From: Lampris incognitus
Taxonomy: Eukaryota; Chordata; Actinopteri; Lampriformes; Lampridae
Length of the DNA: 64,000 nucleotides
Reading direction: 5' to 3'
Assembly: GCF_029633865.1 (NCBI RefSeq)
Contig: NC_079223.1
Span: 6,014,683 to 6,078,682 of the forward strand
The notes under the pieces are model-generated. The model saw only the letters and a list, made by a program, of their open reading frames with translations. It was not told the origin of the DNA and searched no databases. Below are positions 41,765-54,603 of this stretch, one piece after another. The stretch's first letter is position 1; every line of letters begins with the position of its first letter. A program made the position numbers and the translations under genes.

Positions 41765-44700
41765 GTAACGTGAATTTCGCGTAACAGAAACTAACGCCGT
41801 CAGTGAGCCGCGCTTGCCAAATAGTGAGCCGAACGTGACACTGCAGTCGGCCGAACGGTCAGCGCTTGCGCAGCCCGCAGGAATCGACTTCCTGTCCAAT
41901 AGTGGTTCGCGTGCAGATGCTGCATTTGCAACATTGAAGTTGTAAACTTTTTTTGTGTGTGTGTGTCTGTGTGTGTGTGTGGCTAATTTGTGTGCACGAT
42001 TGCCTGCCGATATTCGGGTTTCATCTCTTGACGTATGCCAGAGGCCCCGGGCAAAATGCTTGCCAAATGAAAAGGTAATGGCTTGCTGGATTCCCAACTG
42101 TTCCGACAGTGCAGCACAGTTAAGCTAACGTTAGCTGGCGTTTGTCAGTGTATTGTTCAAGCGCAAGTTCAGTGTGCTAAGCTGCCTCTGCGAAGGTAGG
42201 CGACTGTGGAACCGCACTGCCAGACTGGCAGCCCCCCTTTTGTTGATTCTGTAAGATGGAAGACTTTGCATTAATATATCCTCTTTTTTTTTCTTTCTAA
42301 TTTTGCAACCGCTGCTTTTGTAATTGCCTTTACCCAGCAGCCGCGCTGCACTGTTATTGATCATCTTGTTGCTCGATTGGCGCTCGTGCTGTTGCGTTGC
42401 ATGTCTCCTGATGCATGGTGAAGAACCTATGGTCTTAATTGCGGCCTACGACAATTTGCACCGTGCAGATTTGTGTCTGATACAGGCCTGGGAATATTGA
42501 ATTTGTAGCAACAAATGTCATTACAATGCATGTGCTCGCTGTGCTGCTGGGGAAAGTTGGTGGCGACGTGAATCGATTGAAGTTGTGGCATATTGCAGGA
42601 GAATGCATTCTAACAAAAAGCTAACGGTTTTTTTGTTTGTTTTCGTTTTGTTTAACTATTTGCATCAGAACGCATTGCACCTATCTGCCCCCCGACCGAC
42701 GGCGACAGTCTCTGGAATATTCCTGTCTTCCGCTTTCCCTTCTCATTCCATGCATTTGTTTTTAGAGCCGCCGGTTTAAAGGTCTTGTGTCATGTGGCAT
42801 TAGGAATGTCAGCTTTAACCACCCAATTATATGTGAGTTACACTGATGTCATATCAGACAATCCGAGACAGACGTGCTTAAATGTGGGCATTGCCGCTCT
42901 AGGAAACTAGGCCTACAGAATCATTTGCATTATTAGAAATGCAAGCAACATTTGCTTGTCATCATTGTTTAAACTACCTCCAAATCAAGAGTTGTTGTAA
43001 TCACGGGGGAGCTTGAATGATTCGTCAAAGCTTGAAATCCACCCACCCTTCAATTTCAGAACAAACTGTGTTAAGTAGCCTAAGCCTTGTTTTCAGCTGC
43101 TCCTTATACACTCATACATTTTGCTGTGGTCTCCAGGGGCAGGTCACATTCTTGCATATGGATTGGATTAACCAACACAAGAAAAAAAAAAGTACAAGAA
43201 TGATGTAATTTTGTGCTTCTATAACAAACACCTGCTTATTTTCCTTACTGACACTGCATGCTTTCATTGTAGATAAAGGCGAACTTGAGTTTGAAATGCT
43301 AATGACAAATGCTGAGTTAGTGTTTTTCTTTCAGAAAAATGGTGCACATACATTTAAGATGATTGGGTTAGGCTCTCGCTTTCAAAATGAAGCCTGCCAT
43401 TGGCAGGACAGAGATCCTTTGTCAGTGTTGTCTTGCTCTTGAAATAAGTCTGGAGACATTAGACATTCGGGCCCACAAACATTCCAGAGATTTCAGGATG
43501 TGGTGTGCGTAGTGGATGGCTGGCTTGAGCCCTGGAGGCACCCATGGCTAACTCATTAATGCTTGTAAACGCCTACAGCACAGGCAGAGGAATACAGATA
43601 GATCCACCTCTAGCATTTCCTTGACTACGGCATATCAACAGTCACAATCTGGCACCCTCGAGTTAGCCTTTTTCCTTTTTGTCTTTCCAGTCTGTTTTGC
43701 ATACTGTCTCAAAGTTGTGACATTGATCTCACATAGGTTGTAAATGTGATTAGGGTGGCCTTAAGATGCCAGGATATGTAGGAAAAAAACATTATTTTAT
43801 AACTGCGGAATAACACGAGTTAATTTTTTGAAGCCGTACCTTTTGAATGCGTTGTGCATACTTGCACAGAAAATTGGAATACAGTTATTACTGAAGATGT
43901 TGTTTATTGTTTGCCATAGTTATCTTACTCATATAATAGGCAGCTGTGTGCACTGCATTTATGGTGAAAGTGGCACAAGTTAGAGGAAAAGCTGTCACGC
44001 TACTTATATACTGTGCCATCATACATTGTGAGTGTTGTAGGCTTGTAGATGCCCTTCTGCATCTATGCACATTAAATCGGTACTGTTGCTGTGTGGCTCG
44101 TGAGGATGTTGTTTTCTGATGTTAAGTTATATACAAGGTCAAATCAAAAGTATAGTTTTTGAGCATACTTAGCTTTTCTGATCAGGTATTGTTTGAACGG
44201 CTTGCACATACATATGTTGCAGATGTAAGGAGGTCCACTTTTTCCACACTGTTACACTATTCCCGAATTGGGTGGGGCCAGGCTTGTCCTGTTCCCCTTT
44301 GTTTTTTGTTTTTCTCTCTCTCTCTCTCTCTCAGCCTTTGGCAGGAATCCTGCTGGCTGCCTTATCTTGTTTTTCAGGCACTGGTGCTAGGTCAGTCACT
44401 TCAGGGGTCTGGTCAAAGATGCAGAAGTTTGTTTTGTGTCTTTGATGAGCTGAACTTTTACACGAGGGTTGCAGAATGCAATGGCAGTTGAATTTCTTCT
44501 CTTGATGCCTCACCGGTCAACTGCAGCAGAAAACTGACAAAAGTTTTGTGCCTTTTTAAAATTTGTTATCGGAATGCAGTAATCGGCCTAAAAACTAAAT
44601 TGTTAAAGTCAGAATTAGATTAGTTGAAAAGGGGCCCTTGCACGAGCACAGCCAGTATTCCCCCCTTTTCCTCTCTAAAAGTCCTTTTTTAGTTTGGGCA

Positions 44701-47141
44701 TTGTAGGAAAGTGTGCTCACTAACCAGCTGTGTGCTATTCAGCTGTGGGCCCCATGGGCCACGTGTCGCCACTATACAATAGATTGCCCTTTCCTCTTAC
44801 AATGGTTCGGATGGTTGTGTGTCAAAAGGTCAGGCCCCTCCCTGACTCTGGTGGCCCTTGGTGTCACTGCCTCAGTCGGTATACAGAAAAGACTAAATTT
44901 TATGCTGTTTATTATGCACTCTGTGTTTCTGCCCCGGGGGCTGTAACATTCCATCGGCCTTTATTACAACCCCAATGAGCCATCAGATGAGCCATTGAGA
45001 GCAGCCAGACACCATCTGCAGCGATAATTCACCAACGGCAGCCAGGCAGGCACAGCTTGGAGATCACAGCACAGCCATAGTGAACAGGAGGGCGGGCAGG
45101 TCGCTGCCATTCTATGTGCTGCTTGCAGTTTATTTAGGAAAAGGAGAGAATCCTTACGAGGAATTTGTGCAGCCTTTACAGTTAGGACTCTTCCAAGTGC
45201 ATGCTTATAATGTCTCATGGCAACCAAACAAAACACCGGCCAATGATGACATCACTGTTTCCGCTGTCATTCCTGAGTGATTTAGTCATTTCATTCTGCC
45301 TCGGACGGCGCCTTTTTAAAACTTGCACGTATTACCTCTCGCATGTATGCACTATTTACATCTTCAGACAGCACACACCTTTGCATGTTTTCTATGCACC
45401 TACGAGTGTGCATAAGCACTCAGTGCCTGGGGGTTTGGTGGGTGTTGTACACCAGAGTGCATCAAACCAAATGTGGTTTTGTTCTTGAATTCTCTTTTGC
45501 ATGAGTGTGTTCGAGGAATAGTCTACCACTTTGAAAGCAGTTGCAGTGCATTCTGTTCCCTTCTTGCAGTTTCGAGTTGCGAATGTGCATTTTCTGAAAA
45601 AGCACAGTGGCATTGGTCAGTTGTAATTACATAGTGATAAATGGCCACTTGTGCACAAGATTGCTTACTATGCCTCCTTGTGCCTGAGGAATGAAACAAT
45701 CGCTGTAGTGTTCTGTTCTCTGTGGGGACCCCTGAACAAGCCGCTCCACAGTTTCTCGTACAATACGGTCAGAAACCATACCTTTTCAGTGTTAGCGTTC
45801 CTCTGGAATAACAAATTTATTTTTTTTTCCTTTGGAGTTCATCTGGAATAATGATTTCTCCTTTACCTGATATTTTCCCAAATATGTTGGCCACTTGAAA
45901 GCCTGGGTTGCGTTTGGAGTCCATTGGCATGTTAGGCCAACGGATTTGCAGCAGGTGTCTCCCTGCCTTGTTCCTAGCTCTGCTGCAGCTCTCAGGGGAC
46001 TGTGTGTGTTATTGTGTCTCTCAGGAGTGTGTGTGTGTGTGTGTGTTTGAAAGAGAGAAAGACTATGTTGCAGGGCAGACTGGCAGTAGGGGTCTAGACT
46101 CTTTATGTGACTCCTTTTCTTTCAGTGAAACGCTGCAGCAAGTTATTTCCAGATTGCGTCCCCCGCCCGCCCCCCTTCCCCCCAGGAGAGCCTCTACACA
46201 GACACTAATGGGCACGTGTGGGGGATGCCTTTCAGTCCGATGATGGATGGTGGGGCGTTTGGTGACCAAGCATATAGAATTTTGGATTTCAGCCCACCGC
46301 GCTTCTCCCTCCTGTTTTTGTTAGTGGGGGTCAGACCCTCTAACCCTCCTTTCTAATCCTATTAAAATACCCTCAGGAGAGGTTTAAGGAACAACAGCCC
46401 TGGCAATGTAATCTGAAAAGGCATGCCACTTGCATTGTTGTTTTTTTTTCCACCATAAAGGAAGTGTTTCGGGAGATCGTTTTACGATATGATCGTTTTC
46501 TGTAGAGCTAGACATACCATCTTCAGCTACCTTATGGCCGTGCTTAGCTAAATTTTGCAATCAGTTTGTCTGGCTGGCCTGATGCTGACCATTGCCACAC
46601 CATAGTGCTGTGCTATAAGATTTGCAAAATAGCTGCCTTTGGATTAGCATTGTGATTTGCCTCCGTTCTACCGACTTTTAGACACTTGGGTTTTAATGAT
46701 ACGGCATGCTATTTTCTCATCTTGGCAAAGCTGTCCTGTTTACCGACATTAAGAGAGTTGCTACTAAAAACCCACAGATTATATTATCCTATGTCTGGAC
46801 TACTGTGGTTATGCACACAGCATTGCTACTGTACAGTCCGGAGACAGCCAGTCAGGCTCCAGAGGAAAGACTACTCATCAGTCTGCTGCAAGTAGCAGTA
46901 GACATTTAGTCTGGTTTGAGTTCTTTAGCAACCTGATTTAAGAGACTGGTTGAATTATTGTGGGTACAAACTGCCCAGCACTGTTCGACCTTGTATTTGG
47001 AAGTTTATTTGTGTAGACCTGAATCACTGTCGGAGGGCTTTGCATTTACACAGTGACAACTGAGCAGATGCAGTAAAATGGCAGTTGAACATACCCTCTA
47101 CCCTTACACCCTCTATGTGGAAGAGGAAATGCTCCACAGTC

Positions 47142-47394
47142 GGGCGTCTGGGTAGCGTGGTGGTCTACTCCGTTGCCTACCAACATGGGGCTCGCCGGAT
47201 CGAATCTCCGTATTACCTCTGGCTTGATCAGGCGTCCCTACAGACACAATTGGCCGTGTCTGCGGGTGGGAGGCCAGATGTGGGTATGTGTCCTGGTTGC
47301 TGCACTAGCGCCCCCTCTGGTCGGTCGGGGCGCCTGATCCAGGGGGAGGGAGAACTGTGGGGAATAGCGTGATCCTCCCACATGCTACGTCCCA
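47142..47394 (+). mobile_element. SINE-A, 3' truncated
   Basis: The head and first half of the body are present; the copy stops after CACATGCTACGTCCC. Confidence 0.87.
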
Positions 47395-48297
47395 GCGTGC
47401 AATAGGTGCCGAGATAGACAATGCGCTAACAGATATGCTTAATGAAAGCACTTAATGACCAACTTATTGATAGAATGCAAAAAAAAAGAAAAATGGATGC
47501 TGGGATAGCACGGCAGTGCAGAAGCACATGAAGCATCTTCCCCAAATCTTGCTACAGAATGACACTGTACGGTGCAACAGAGATGTTGTGTTAAAGCATT
47601 ATAGGGCCCTTGGGGGTCAAAAATAGTAGCGCTCTCATAGTCACAACTGGCAGGCCCAGGCACATCTCTCATAGAGGGAGTACAGTGTGTGGATGATGTG
47701 TATCCTGAGCCGTCACAAACGTCCATCTTTAAATGCTAGTGTGTGGGTGGGCCTTCACCAGTTGGCATTGTCAGACTGTTTGCTGCCCTTTTAGTGCCTC
47801 GCTTTGTTGCTCTTTTAGGTGGCAAAAGCAGGTATAGAGAGTAGAAGTCCTAATCATGTTTTTGCTTCACCCATGTAATAAACCAGCTGATTCTTATCAA
47901 CGCCACTCTTCAGCTGGGCAGGCGTGGCTCCAGACCTTTTTTTTTTCAAGGTGTGAGTGATTTTTTTTTTTTATCCAACGGTAGCTCTGGTGCGACTGCA
48001 CAATTAATGGACACTTGGGGGGAAATTTTTTTTTTCGCTGTCTGATTGAAACTGTTCTGGTCTGATTGTGCCTTATGACCATCTACAATAAATCTAGTCA
48101 CTGTAGAAATGGTACCAAGGCAGCTACAGCCCATTTCTGCAGGCTATATCCCTTCCCATCTGAGCTATAGCAGCATGCGCAGTTTGCACATTTACTCTTG
48201 CAGATAGGCTACTGACAGCAAACATTGAAACTAACTTGGACAGTAGCAGTGACTGGCGATGAAACATGCTATCAAGTCATATTTATTATTATTACTA

Positions 48298-48658
48298 GGG
48301 CGGCATGGTGGCGCAGTGGTTAGTGCTGTCACCTCACAGCAAGAAAGTCCTGGGTTTGAGCCCCGGGGTTGTCCAACCTTGGGGGTCATCCCAGGTCGTC
48401 CTCTGTGTGGAGTTTGCATGTTCTCCCCGTGTCTGCAGTGGGTTTTCTCCGGGTGCTCCGGTTTCCCCCGCTATCAAAAAGACATGCGTGTTAGGGTTAC
48501 TACTCCTGTCTGTGCCCCTGAGCAAGGCACGGCAAGACGAACTAGAGTTGGTCCCCGGGTGCTGCACGGCGGCTGCCCACTGCTCCTAACTACACAGCTA
48601 GAATGGGTTAAATGCAGAACATAATTTCCCCATGGGGATCATTAAAGTGTATCCAAAT
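48298..48658 (+). mobile_element. SINE-B head with alternative tail
   Basis: A head with both boxes is followed by the second tail type: GAGCAAGGCACGGCAAGACG, GGGTGCTGCACGGCGGC, CCCATGGGGATCATTAAAGT. It pairs with the copy at 21971. Confidence 0.87.
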
Positions 48659-49434
48659 CAAATTAGATATTTTCTACCAAGTTCATCGAGTGCTGTACCC
48701 AGTAATGTTATAGCAGGTGAGGCACAAGGGAGAGTCAGGAGGCGACCAATGAGCCGTAAAATGCCACTAAAAAAAGACATACATTTTTCAACGTGAATGG
48801 CTAGTTGAATTTCCTTGGTTTAGGTTCAACAAGGAAAAGAATGAAATGCCCTGTGTGCACTGTGCAGAGTGTGGTGTTTCCAGTGGTGGCAACACAGAGT
48901 TCGCTACAGCCACAACCAACATGAGACATTAAGGCCTAGTCCACACATACACAGATATCAGATATTTTTCTAAACGGATATTTGACCTTCGCTTTACAAA
49001 ATAGTTCCATACACATGAGAACGCAAAGACGACTACAAATGTTCAAACAGTCATGTCGGGCCAGTGGGTGGCGATAAAGTCTACAGTCATCGATAGGTCA
49101 CATACCAGAGAAGAACATTCTGAGCATATGTAGAGCGCTTATGTTCCTTTGGCGGTAGTGACAAAAACAATAGTAGCTATTTGTCTTCATCTTTATCTTT
49201 ATTTATCTGTGGCGAATGAAAGGAAAATATGACTGTTTGTGTGGACAGACGATGAGCTGGAGTTGCTGCTTAGTGTTGCGTTACAGTACAAGGCGAAGAA
49301 AGCCCAAGAAAACATCGACCGGGACTCTTGTTATACCGCAGATGCAGACATCTTGGTGGTGTTTCAGGAACAGTATCCTGGCAAATACTGATAAAGTGGA
49401 GAAAGAGTTACCTCATTCAAAAGACACGGTGAAC

Positions 49435-49888
49435 GGGGCGTCTGGGTAGCGTAGCGGTCTATCCCGTTGCCCACGAACACAGTGATCGCCGGTTGGAATC
49501 CCCGTGTTACCTCCGGCTTGGAATTGTGTCCCTCCAGACACAATTGGCCATGTCTTCGGGTGGTAAGCCGGATGTGGGTATGTGTCCTGCTTGCTGCACT
49601 AGCGCCTCCTCTGGTCGGTCGGGGCGCCTGTTCAGGGGGGAGGGGGAACTGGCGGGAATAGCGTGAGCCTCCCATGCGCTACGTCCCCCTGGTGAAACTC
49701 CTCACTGTCAGGTGAAAAGAAGTGGCTGGCAACTCCACATGTACCGGAGGAGGCATGTGGTAGTCTGCAGCCCTCCCCAGATCGGCAGAGGGGTTGGAGC
49801 TGCCACTGGGACGGCTCGGAAGAGTGGGGTGATCGGCCAGGTACAATTGGGGGGAAAAAAGGGAGAAAATACCCCCCCCCCAAAAAAG
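49435..49888 (+). mobile_element. SINE-A inserted into the transposon-type pseudogene
   Basis: A full-length 454-bp copy between AAAGACACGGTGAAC (49420-49434) and AAAGACACAATGAAC (49889-49903), a 15-bp duplication with two changes. It interrupts the first exon of the pseudogene in the middle of a conserved coding block. Confidence 0.95.
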
Positions 49889-50689
49889 AAAGACACAATG
49901 AACAAGGCAATAATATCGACCAAGCTCAAGACCATCCGGGCGAAGTACAGTGGGGCAGTTGACGCAGGACGCCGAAGTGGACAAGGTAGAGTGGTGCTGC
50001 TGTACTTCAAGCTATGTGAGCAGATTTGGGGTGGCTCGTCTGCAACGAGCTCCATATCTGCTGGCATTGAGTCATCAGACGCTGATGTGGATGAGACCTC
50101 CTGCACCAGTCTGGATCCTGCTACCACAGATTTGGATATTGCGTCTGCTGACAGCGAGGCGTCTGCCGGAGTGTCTGCCTTGGTCCTCAAGGAGCGACGA
50201 AATTGACTTCAGGTACGTGTGATTGGTCTTTGCTGATTGTTGTTGAAGTGAAACGGGATTTGCATTGTGTTGTACATAGGCCATACCAGTGTTTCTGAAC
50301 TGATGTGTCCCCTGCTTATTTTAGTTGGTTGCATAGAGCCTCACCTCTTTGTAATTCTGCCCACAATTTTGCATTTCCCCACAAATAATCTTCATCATCG
50401 TCAGCACACTGTTTTTCTAAGGGCATATCAGTCATAATTAGAATGAAGTTAGTTTCGATGGCTCGTGATTGTTGACACTCAGTTATAATGAGGAGGCCAT
50501 TCAGCTTTTCAATAGTGCGCTGAAGGAGGAGAGCAGACGCGTTCACACTTGTCCGGCTGAAGTGTTCATCAATAGTCCAAATCAGTCTGTCCTAATTTTG
50601 AGAACACATGCATTTAGATCACAAATATTTTGGAAAAGTCATGGAAGATCACGTCTCTCGCATTTTTAGTTTTGGAGAATTTTTTATTT

Positions 50690-51142
50690 TATTGGTTTTT
50701 TTTGGATTTTTTCCCCCTTTTTCTCCCCAGTTGTACCCATCCAATTACCCCACTCTTCTGAGCTAACCCGGTCGTTGCTCCACCCCCTCTGCCGATCCGG
50801 GGAGGGCTGCAGACTACCACATGTCTCCTCCGAGACATGTGGAGTCGCCAGCCGTTTCTTTTCACCTGACAGTGAGGAGTTTCACCAGGGGGACATAGCG
50901 CGTGGGAGGATCACGCTATTCCCCCCAGTTCCCCCTCCCCCGCGAACACGCACCCTGATCAGCTGGAGAAGGCGGCTAGTGCAGCGACCAGGACACATAC
51001 CCACACCCGGCTTCCCACCCGCAGACACAGCCAATTATGTCTGTAGGGACTCCTGACCAAGCCGGCGGTAACACAGGGATTTGAACCGGCGATCCCCATG
51101 TTGGTAGGCAACGGAATAGACTGCTATGCTACCTGGACGCCC
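50690..51142 (-). mobile_element. SINE-A, reverse
   Basis: A full-length reverse copy within the inferred intron of the broken transposon-type gene. Confidence 0.88.
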
Positions 51143-51528
51143 TAGAATTTTTTTTTTTTTTTTTTTAGGGCCTGCATACATTAACGTGTGCTGTGGTGCA
51201 AGTCAAAGCAGAGGAACAGGGTGGACACTGAGCATGATCACCCAAGACTCTGAAACTCTTATCAGGAGTAAAGCACGTCCCAACTGTCTCACTGGCTTCC
51301 TCAAATCCCCGTTAAGTGAAAACAGCCCGTTTAGTAGGCCTACTCGGAGAGATTATCAAATGATGTGTGTAAACACAGTTATGATGGTCATTTTATTCAT
51401 GTTCACCAGGATCAGCTGCAGTTTTGATGTTCATACTCATCAGTTCTTCATCAGGATCAGTTATTGCTAGAGTAATGTGCTCTGAATGCAAACATTTGTT
51501 TATTTTATGTTAAAAAATGGTCATGATC

Positions 51529-51912
51529 GGGGCGTCTGGGTAGCGTGGCGGTCTGTTCCGTTTGCCTACCAACACGGGGATCGCCGGTTTGAATCCCCGT
51601 GTTCCCTGTGGCTTGGTCGGGTGTCACTACAGACACAATTGGCCGTGTCTGCAGGTGGGAAGCTGCAGGGGGGAGGGGGAACTGGGGGGAATAGCGTGAG
51701 TCTCCCACAAGCTACGCCCCCCTGGCGAAACTCCTCCCTGTCAGGTGAAAAGAAGCGGCTGGCAACTCCACATGTATCAGAGGAGATGTGGTAGTCTGCA
51801 GCCCTCCCCGGATCGGCAGAGGGGGTGGAGCAGCGACCGAGACGGCTCGGAAGAGTGGGGTAATTGGCCAGGTATAATTGGGGAGGAAAAAGGAGGGGAG
51901 GGGGATCCACAC
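51529..51912 (+). mobile_element. SINE-A with internal deletion
   Basis: The head and tail are present, but about 70 bases around the GCACTAGCGCC landmark are missing. GGTCATGAT flanks it on both sides (51519-51527, 51924-51932). Confidence 0.88.
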
Positions 51913-52901
51913 AAAAAAAAACCGGTCATGATGACATTGTGTATGTGTGTTTACGAGCCCATTTTTGAGAAATAAATTTGCTTAGTTTGAATGCTGTAAA
52001 AGTGGATCGCGACTTAATGACAATGGGAAATTGTAGGTCCCAAGGCCAGACCAGTTAACTGGGTTGTACCACAGACTAGTAGTTGCCTGTTGCTCTGTAT
52101 TGCTTGTTTTTAAAGTCATGTTCCTGTGTAAGTCATGTATTCTCTTCTTCTATTCAAGGGCTACAGACATGACAAACTCAAAGAAGGCCTTCGGCGGAGA
52201 ACGCAGCCCAAGAAGACCTACATGTGAAGAGGAGTGTGCTGGAGCTCATGAAAAGAGCAGAAACGAAATAACATGGAGAATCTCGACAAAATAACCTCCA
52301 ACCTCACATAGCTCGCAACCTCGATCACTGAAGGGTTTTCTCTTCTGAGGCAAATGATTTGGCAACCTATCCACAGGATGCCACCATATTACACACAACC
52401 CCAAGGGTATTATGCTTATGCACAAATACATGTGCCCGCACCCCCACCTCAACCAATTACAACCAATTAGCCAATTACACACAGTCTCACCTCCACCACC
52501 AAATACCACACCACAGCATCCTCCTCGGTTCTCTTACAGGCAGGCTCTGTTCCAAGATGACATCAAGCTATTTCAGTAAATATTGTTATGTAATAGACTA
52601 ATGTTGCAGTTAAACCCAAATTGTTGTTATTTGAAGTAATGTTGCACTAAGGCCTACTTTTTTTTACAGTTTTGTTGCATTACAGCTAAAACCTGTCTTT
52701 TAGTTAAGAGCACATTAAATGTATAGCATATGTGGATGAATGTACTTGACAGTACAAGCTAGACATAGAAAGATGTTGCACTCTCTGCAAAGTTAAGTTT
52801 ATTAAATAAAACTTCTTTTTTTGAATGGCTCAACATGTTTGCTAAAATGGTTTTTTGCTGGAAAACTGAAATTTGCAACAAAAAACTGAAATCTGTAACA
52901 T

Positions 52902-53312
52902 GAGGAATCAGGAACACTTTATTTGTCATTTCACTTCATGCACTTGCGTACATGAAATGAAATGCTGTTTCCCCAAGCCCACAGCACTATAACACAAAGA
53001 CAAACTACAAGAACACACATACCCAAACTAACACATACAAAAAAAATCACTGTCCAAGGGAACGAACGCCAGCCAGGATGACTGTCGGAACCGCTGGTCT
53101 GCAAGGGTTAGCAGTTACCTTAGCCCGCCCCGCTTCCACCTGCTGTCAGACCGTCCTCAGCGTTTCCTCTTCGGGCATTCCTCTTCGACCACAGCCCCAG
53201 GCAGGGGCTGTGGTCTGCGGACCCACCGGACGCAGCAGACCAAGCTCTCCCAGCCGATCCAGCGCCAGCTCCCCCAGCCAGACACCCTCAACACACAGGC
53301 CAGACACCTTAC
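52902..53312 (-). mobile_element. Dispersed repeat R1, copy 4 (5' truncated)
   Basis: A reverse copy that begins in the tail (GGAACACTTTATTTGTCATT), passes through a single-unit minisatellite seed (CAAGAACACACATACCCAAA) and the GC-rich body, and ends in CAGACACCCTCAACAC. It then abuts the Rex3-like LINE, giving a chimeric minus-strand open frame. Confidence 0.75.
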
Positions 53313-53315
53313 GGA

Positions 53316-54024
53316 GTAAACTAATTTCAGCCGCTTGTATCCGCGATCTCACCCTTTCAGTCACTACCCAAAGCTCATGACCATAGGTGAGGGTTGGAAT
53401 GAAGACTGACTGGTAAATTGAGAGCTTTGCCTTCCGGCTCAGTTCCCTCTTCACCACAACGGTCCGGTACGACATCCACATTACTGCTGATGCTGCACCA
53501 ATCCGCCTGTCAATCTCCCGCTCACTCGTGAACAAGACTGTGAGATACTTGAACTCCTTCACTTGAGGCAACAACTCATCCCCAACCCGGAGAGAACAAT
53601 CCACCATTTTCCAGTAGAGAACCATGGCCTCAGACTTGGAGGTGCTGACTCTCATCCCGGCCATTTCACACTCAGTTGCAAACTGCCCCAGTGCGCGCTG
53701 GAGGTTGCGTTTTGATGAAGCCAACAAAACCACATAATCTGCGAAGAGCAGAGATGGAATTCTGAGGTTCCCAAAATGGTCACACTCTTCACCTTGGCTG
53801 CGCCTTTAGATCCTGTCCATGAATATCACAAACAGAATCGGAGACAAGGGACAACCTTGGCGGAGTCCAACACCCACCGAAAACGTGTTTGACTTTGTGC
53901 CAAGAATGCAGACACAGCTCTCACTTTGGTTATACAAGGACCGGATGGCTTGTAGCACCTGCCCTGGTACCCCATACTCCCGCAGTACCCCCCCCCCTGG
54001 GGTGCCCAGGGGTACACTCTGTGA
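53316..54024 (-). mobile_element. Rex3-like (RTE clade) LINE fragment, reverse transcriptase damaged
   Basis: Read on the minus strand, this encodes part of a reverse transcriptase. It contains GMRVSTSKSEAMVL, a VKEFKYL block and EIDRRIGAASAVM, ending near LTYGHELWVV and IQAAEISLLRKVSG. The plus-strand phrase CGGAGACAAGGGACAACC resembles the diagnostic region used for Rex3 in fish. The expected FADD catalytic motif reads FADY (53734-53745), so the second catalytic Asp is lost, and a frame break separates the upstream part. It is truncated at both ends. Confidence 0.85.
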
Positions 54025-54264
54025 GGGGTACAGGGGAAATTAAAAAAAAATTTTTTTTTTATTTTGACAGTGGTGTATGCTCTCTAATCATGGTAAAGAT
54101 GCCAGTTAGTATTATGTAACCCGATTCCTTCGTCCAAATGGATAAAATTACTGTTTAATTAATGGAGAAAAATGCTAGATTTCAGCTTTAATATTGCAAT
54201 CAGCTGTTAAGATGTGGTTTTTCCTGGATGTTTGCGCACAAAAAGTAACACAATTTTCTCACAG

Positions 54265-54455
54265 GCAGGCCAACCCTCTGAAAGATGAACCCCAACAGAG
54301 CTCTGAGGTGGATGAACCATGGGACTCTCCCAGTGAGGAAGAGGAAGCTCTGTATGGCACATCTCCCCCCTGCACCCGCCGTCAGATAAAGCGCATGTCA
54401 GGCAAACATCAACGGAACAGCCAGACTAGAGCTGCTGGTCGCTCCCCTAACAAGA
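54265..54455 (+). CDS. map3k4: map3k4 coding exon 2
   Basis: This exon encodes residues 11-74 plus one base. It contains an acidic stretch (DSPSEEEEALYGTSPP) followed by RRQIKRMSGKHQRN, closely matching the N-terminal region of vertebrate MAP3K4. The acceptor is TTTTCTCACAG; a second AG four bases downstream is possible but would break the phase. The donor is AGA|GTAAGT, a strong consensus. The next intron is only 148 nt. Confidence 0.9.
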
Positions 54456-54603
54456 GTAAGTAAATGGGTCAGTGAAGCTGCAGTGTGAAGGGCAGAAACT
54501 GTTAAAATGAGTGGATTCACTAAATTATAAACATTCTTGAAAGAGTTGTGCAATGTTTTCTACATGTATTCCACTAAGAGGCCTCTTTCATGTCCATTTT
54601 CAG

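Larger units (their letters stand above)
49216..52460 (+). pseudogene. Broken two-exon transposon-type gene, split by SINE insertions
   Basis: The first exon (about 49216-50212) starts with a Myb/SANT-like opening, WTDDELELLL (from 49242), then YKAKKAQENIDRD. After a frameshift near 49380 and a 454-bp SINE insertion it resumes KAIISTKLKTIRAKY, GRRSGQGRVVLLYFKLCEQI and AGIESS. An in-frame stop (RRN*LQ) precedes a GTACGT donor at 50213. A second exon from 52159 (GYRHDKLK, MENLDKITSNLT, SITEGFSLLRQM) carries another stop and frameshifts. I recall similar multicopy uncharacterised proteins from fish genomes; a link to a Harbinger-type accessory protein is inference. Upstream, 48930-49030 (GGCCTAGTCCACACATACAC) resembles the end of a DNA transposon. 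Confidence 0.65.
41765..54264 (+). other. map3k4: map3k4 intron 1
   Basis: This 12.5-kb intron is inferred from exon 1. From 41765 to 47141 it is mostly single-copy-looking AT-rich sequence with short CT and GT runs (44315-44333, 46027-46046) and nothing I can name. From 47142 to 54024 it is packed with SINE-A copies, a SINE-B, a broken transposon-like gene, an R1 copy and a Rex3-like LINE. No host coding exon is recognisable inside it. Confidence 0.65.

Noticed and set aside
49712-50206. 164-codon frame as an intact gene
   Set aside because: Its first third is SINE-A sequence. Only the later part belongs to the broken transposon-type gene.
53146-53733. 195-codon reverse transcriptase-like protein as one gene
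   Set aside because: It is a chimera of a truncated Rex3-like LINE and an R1 repeat, and the frame begins without an ATG.
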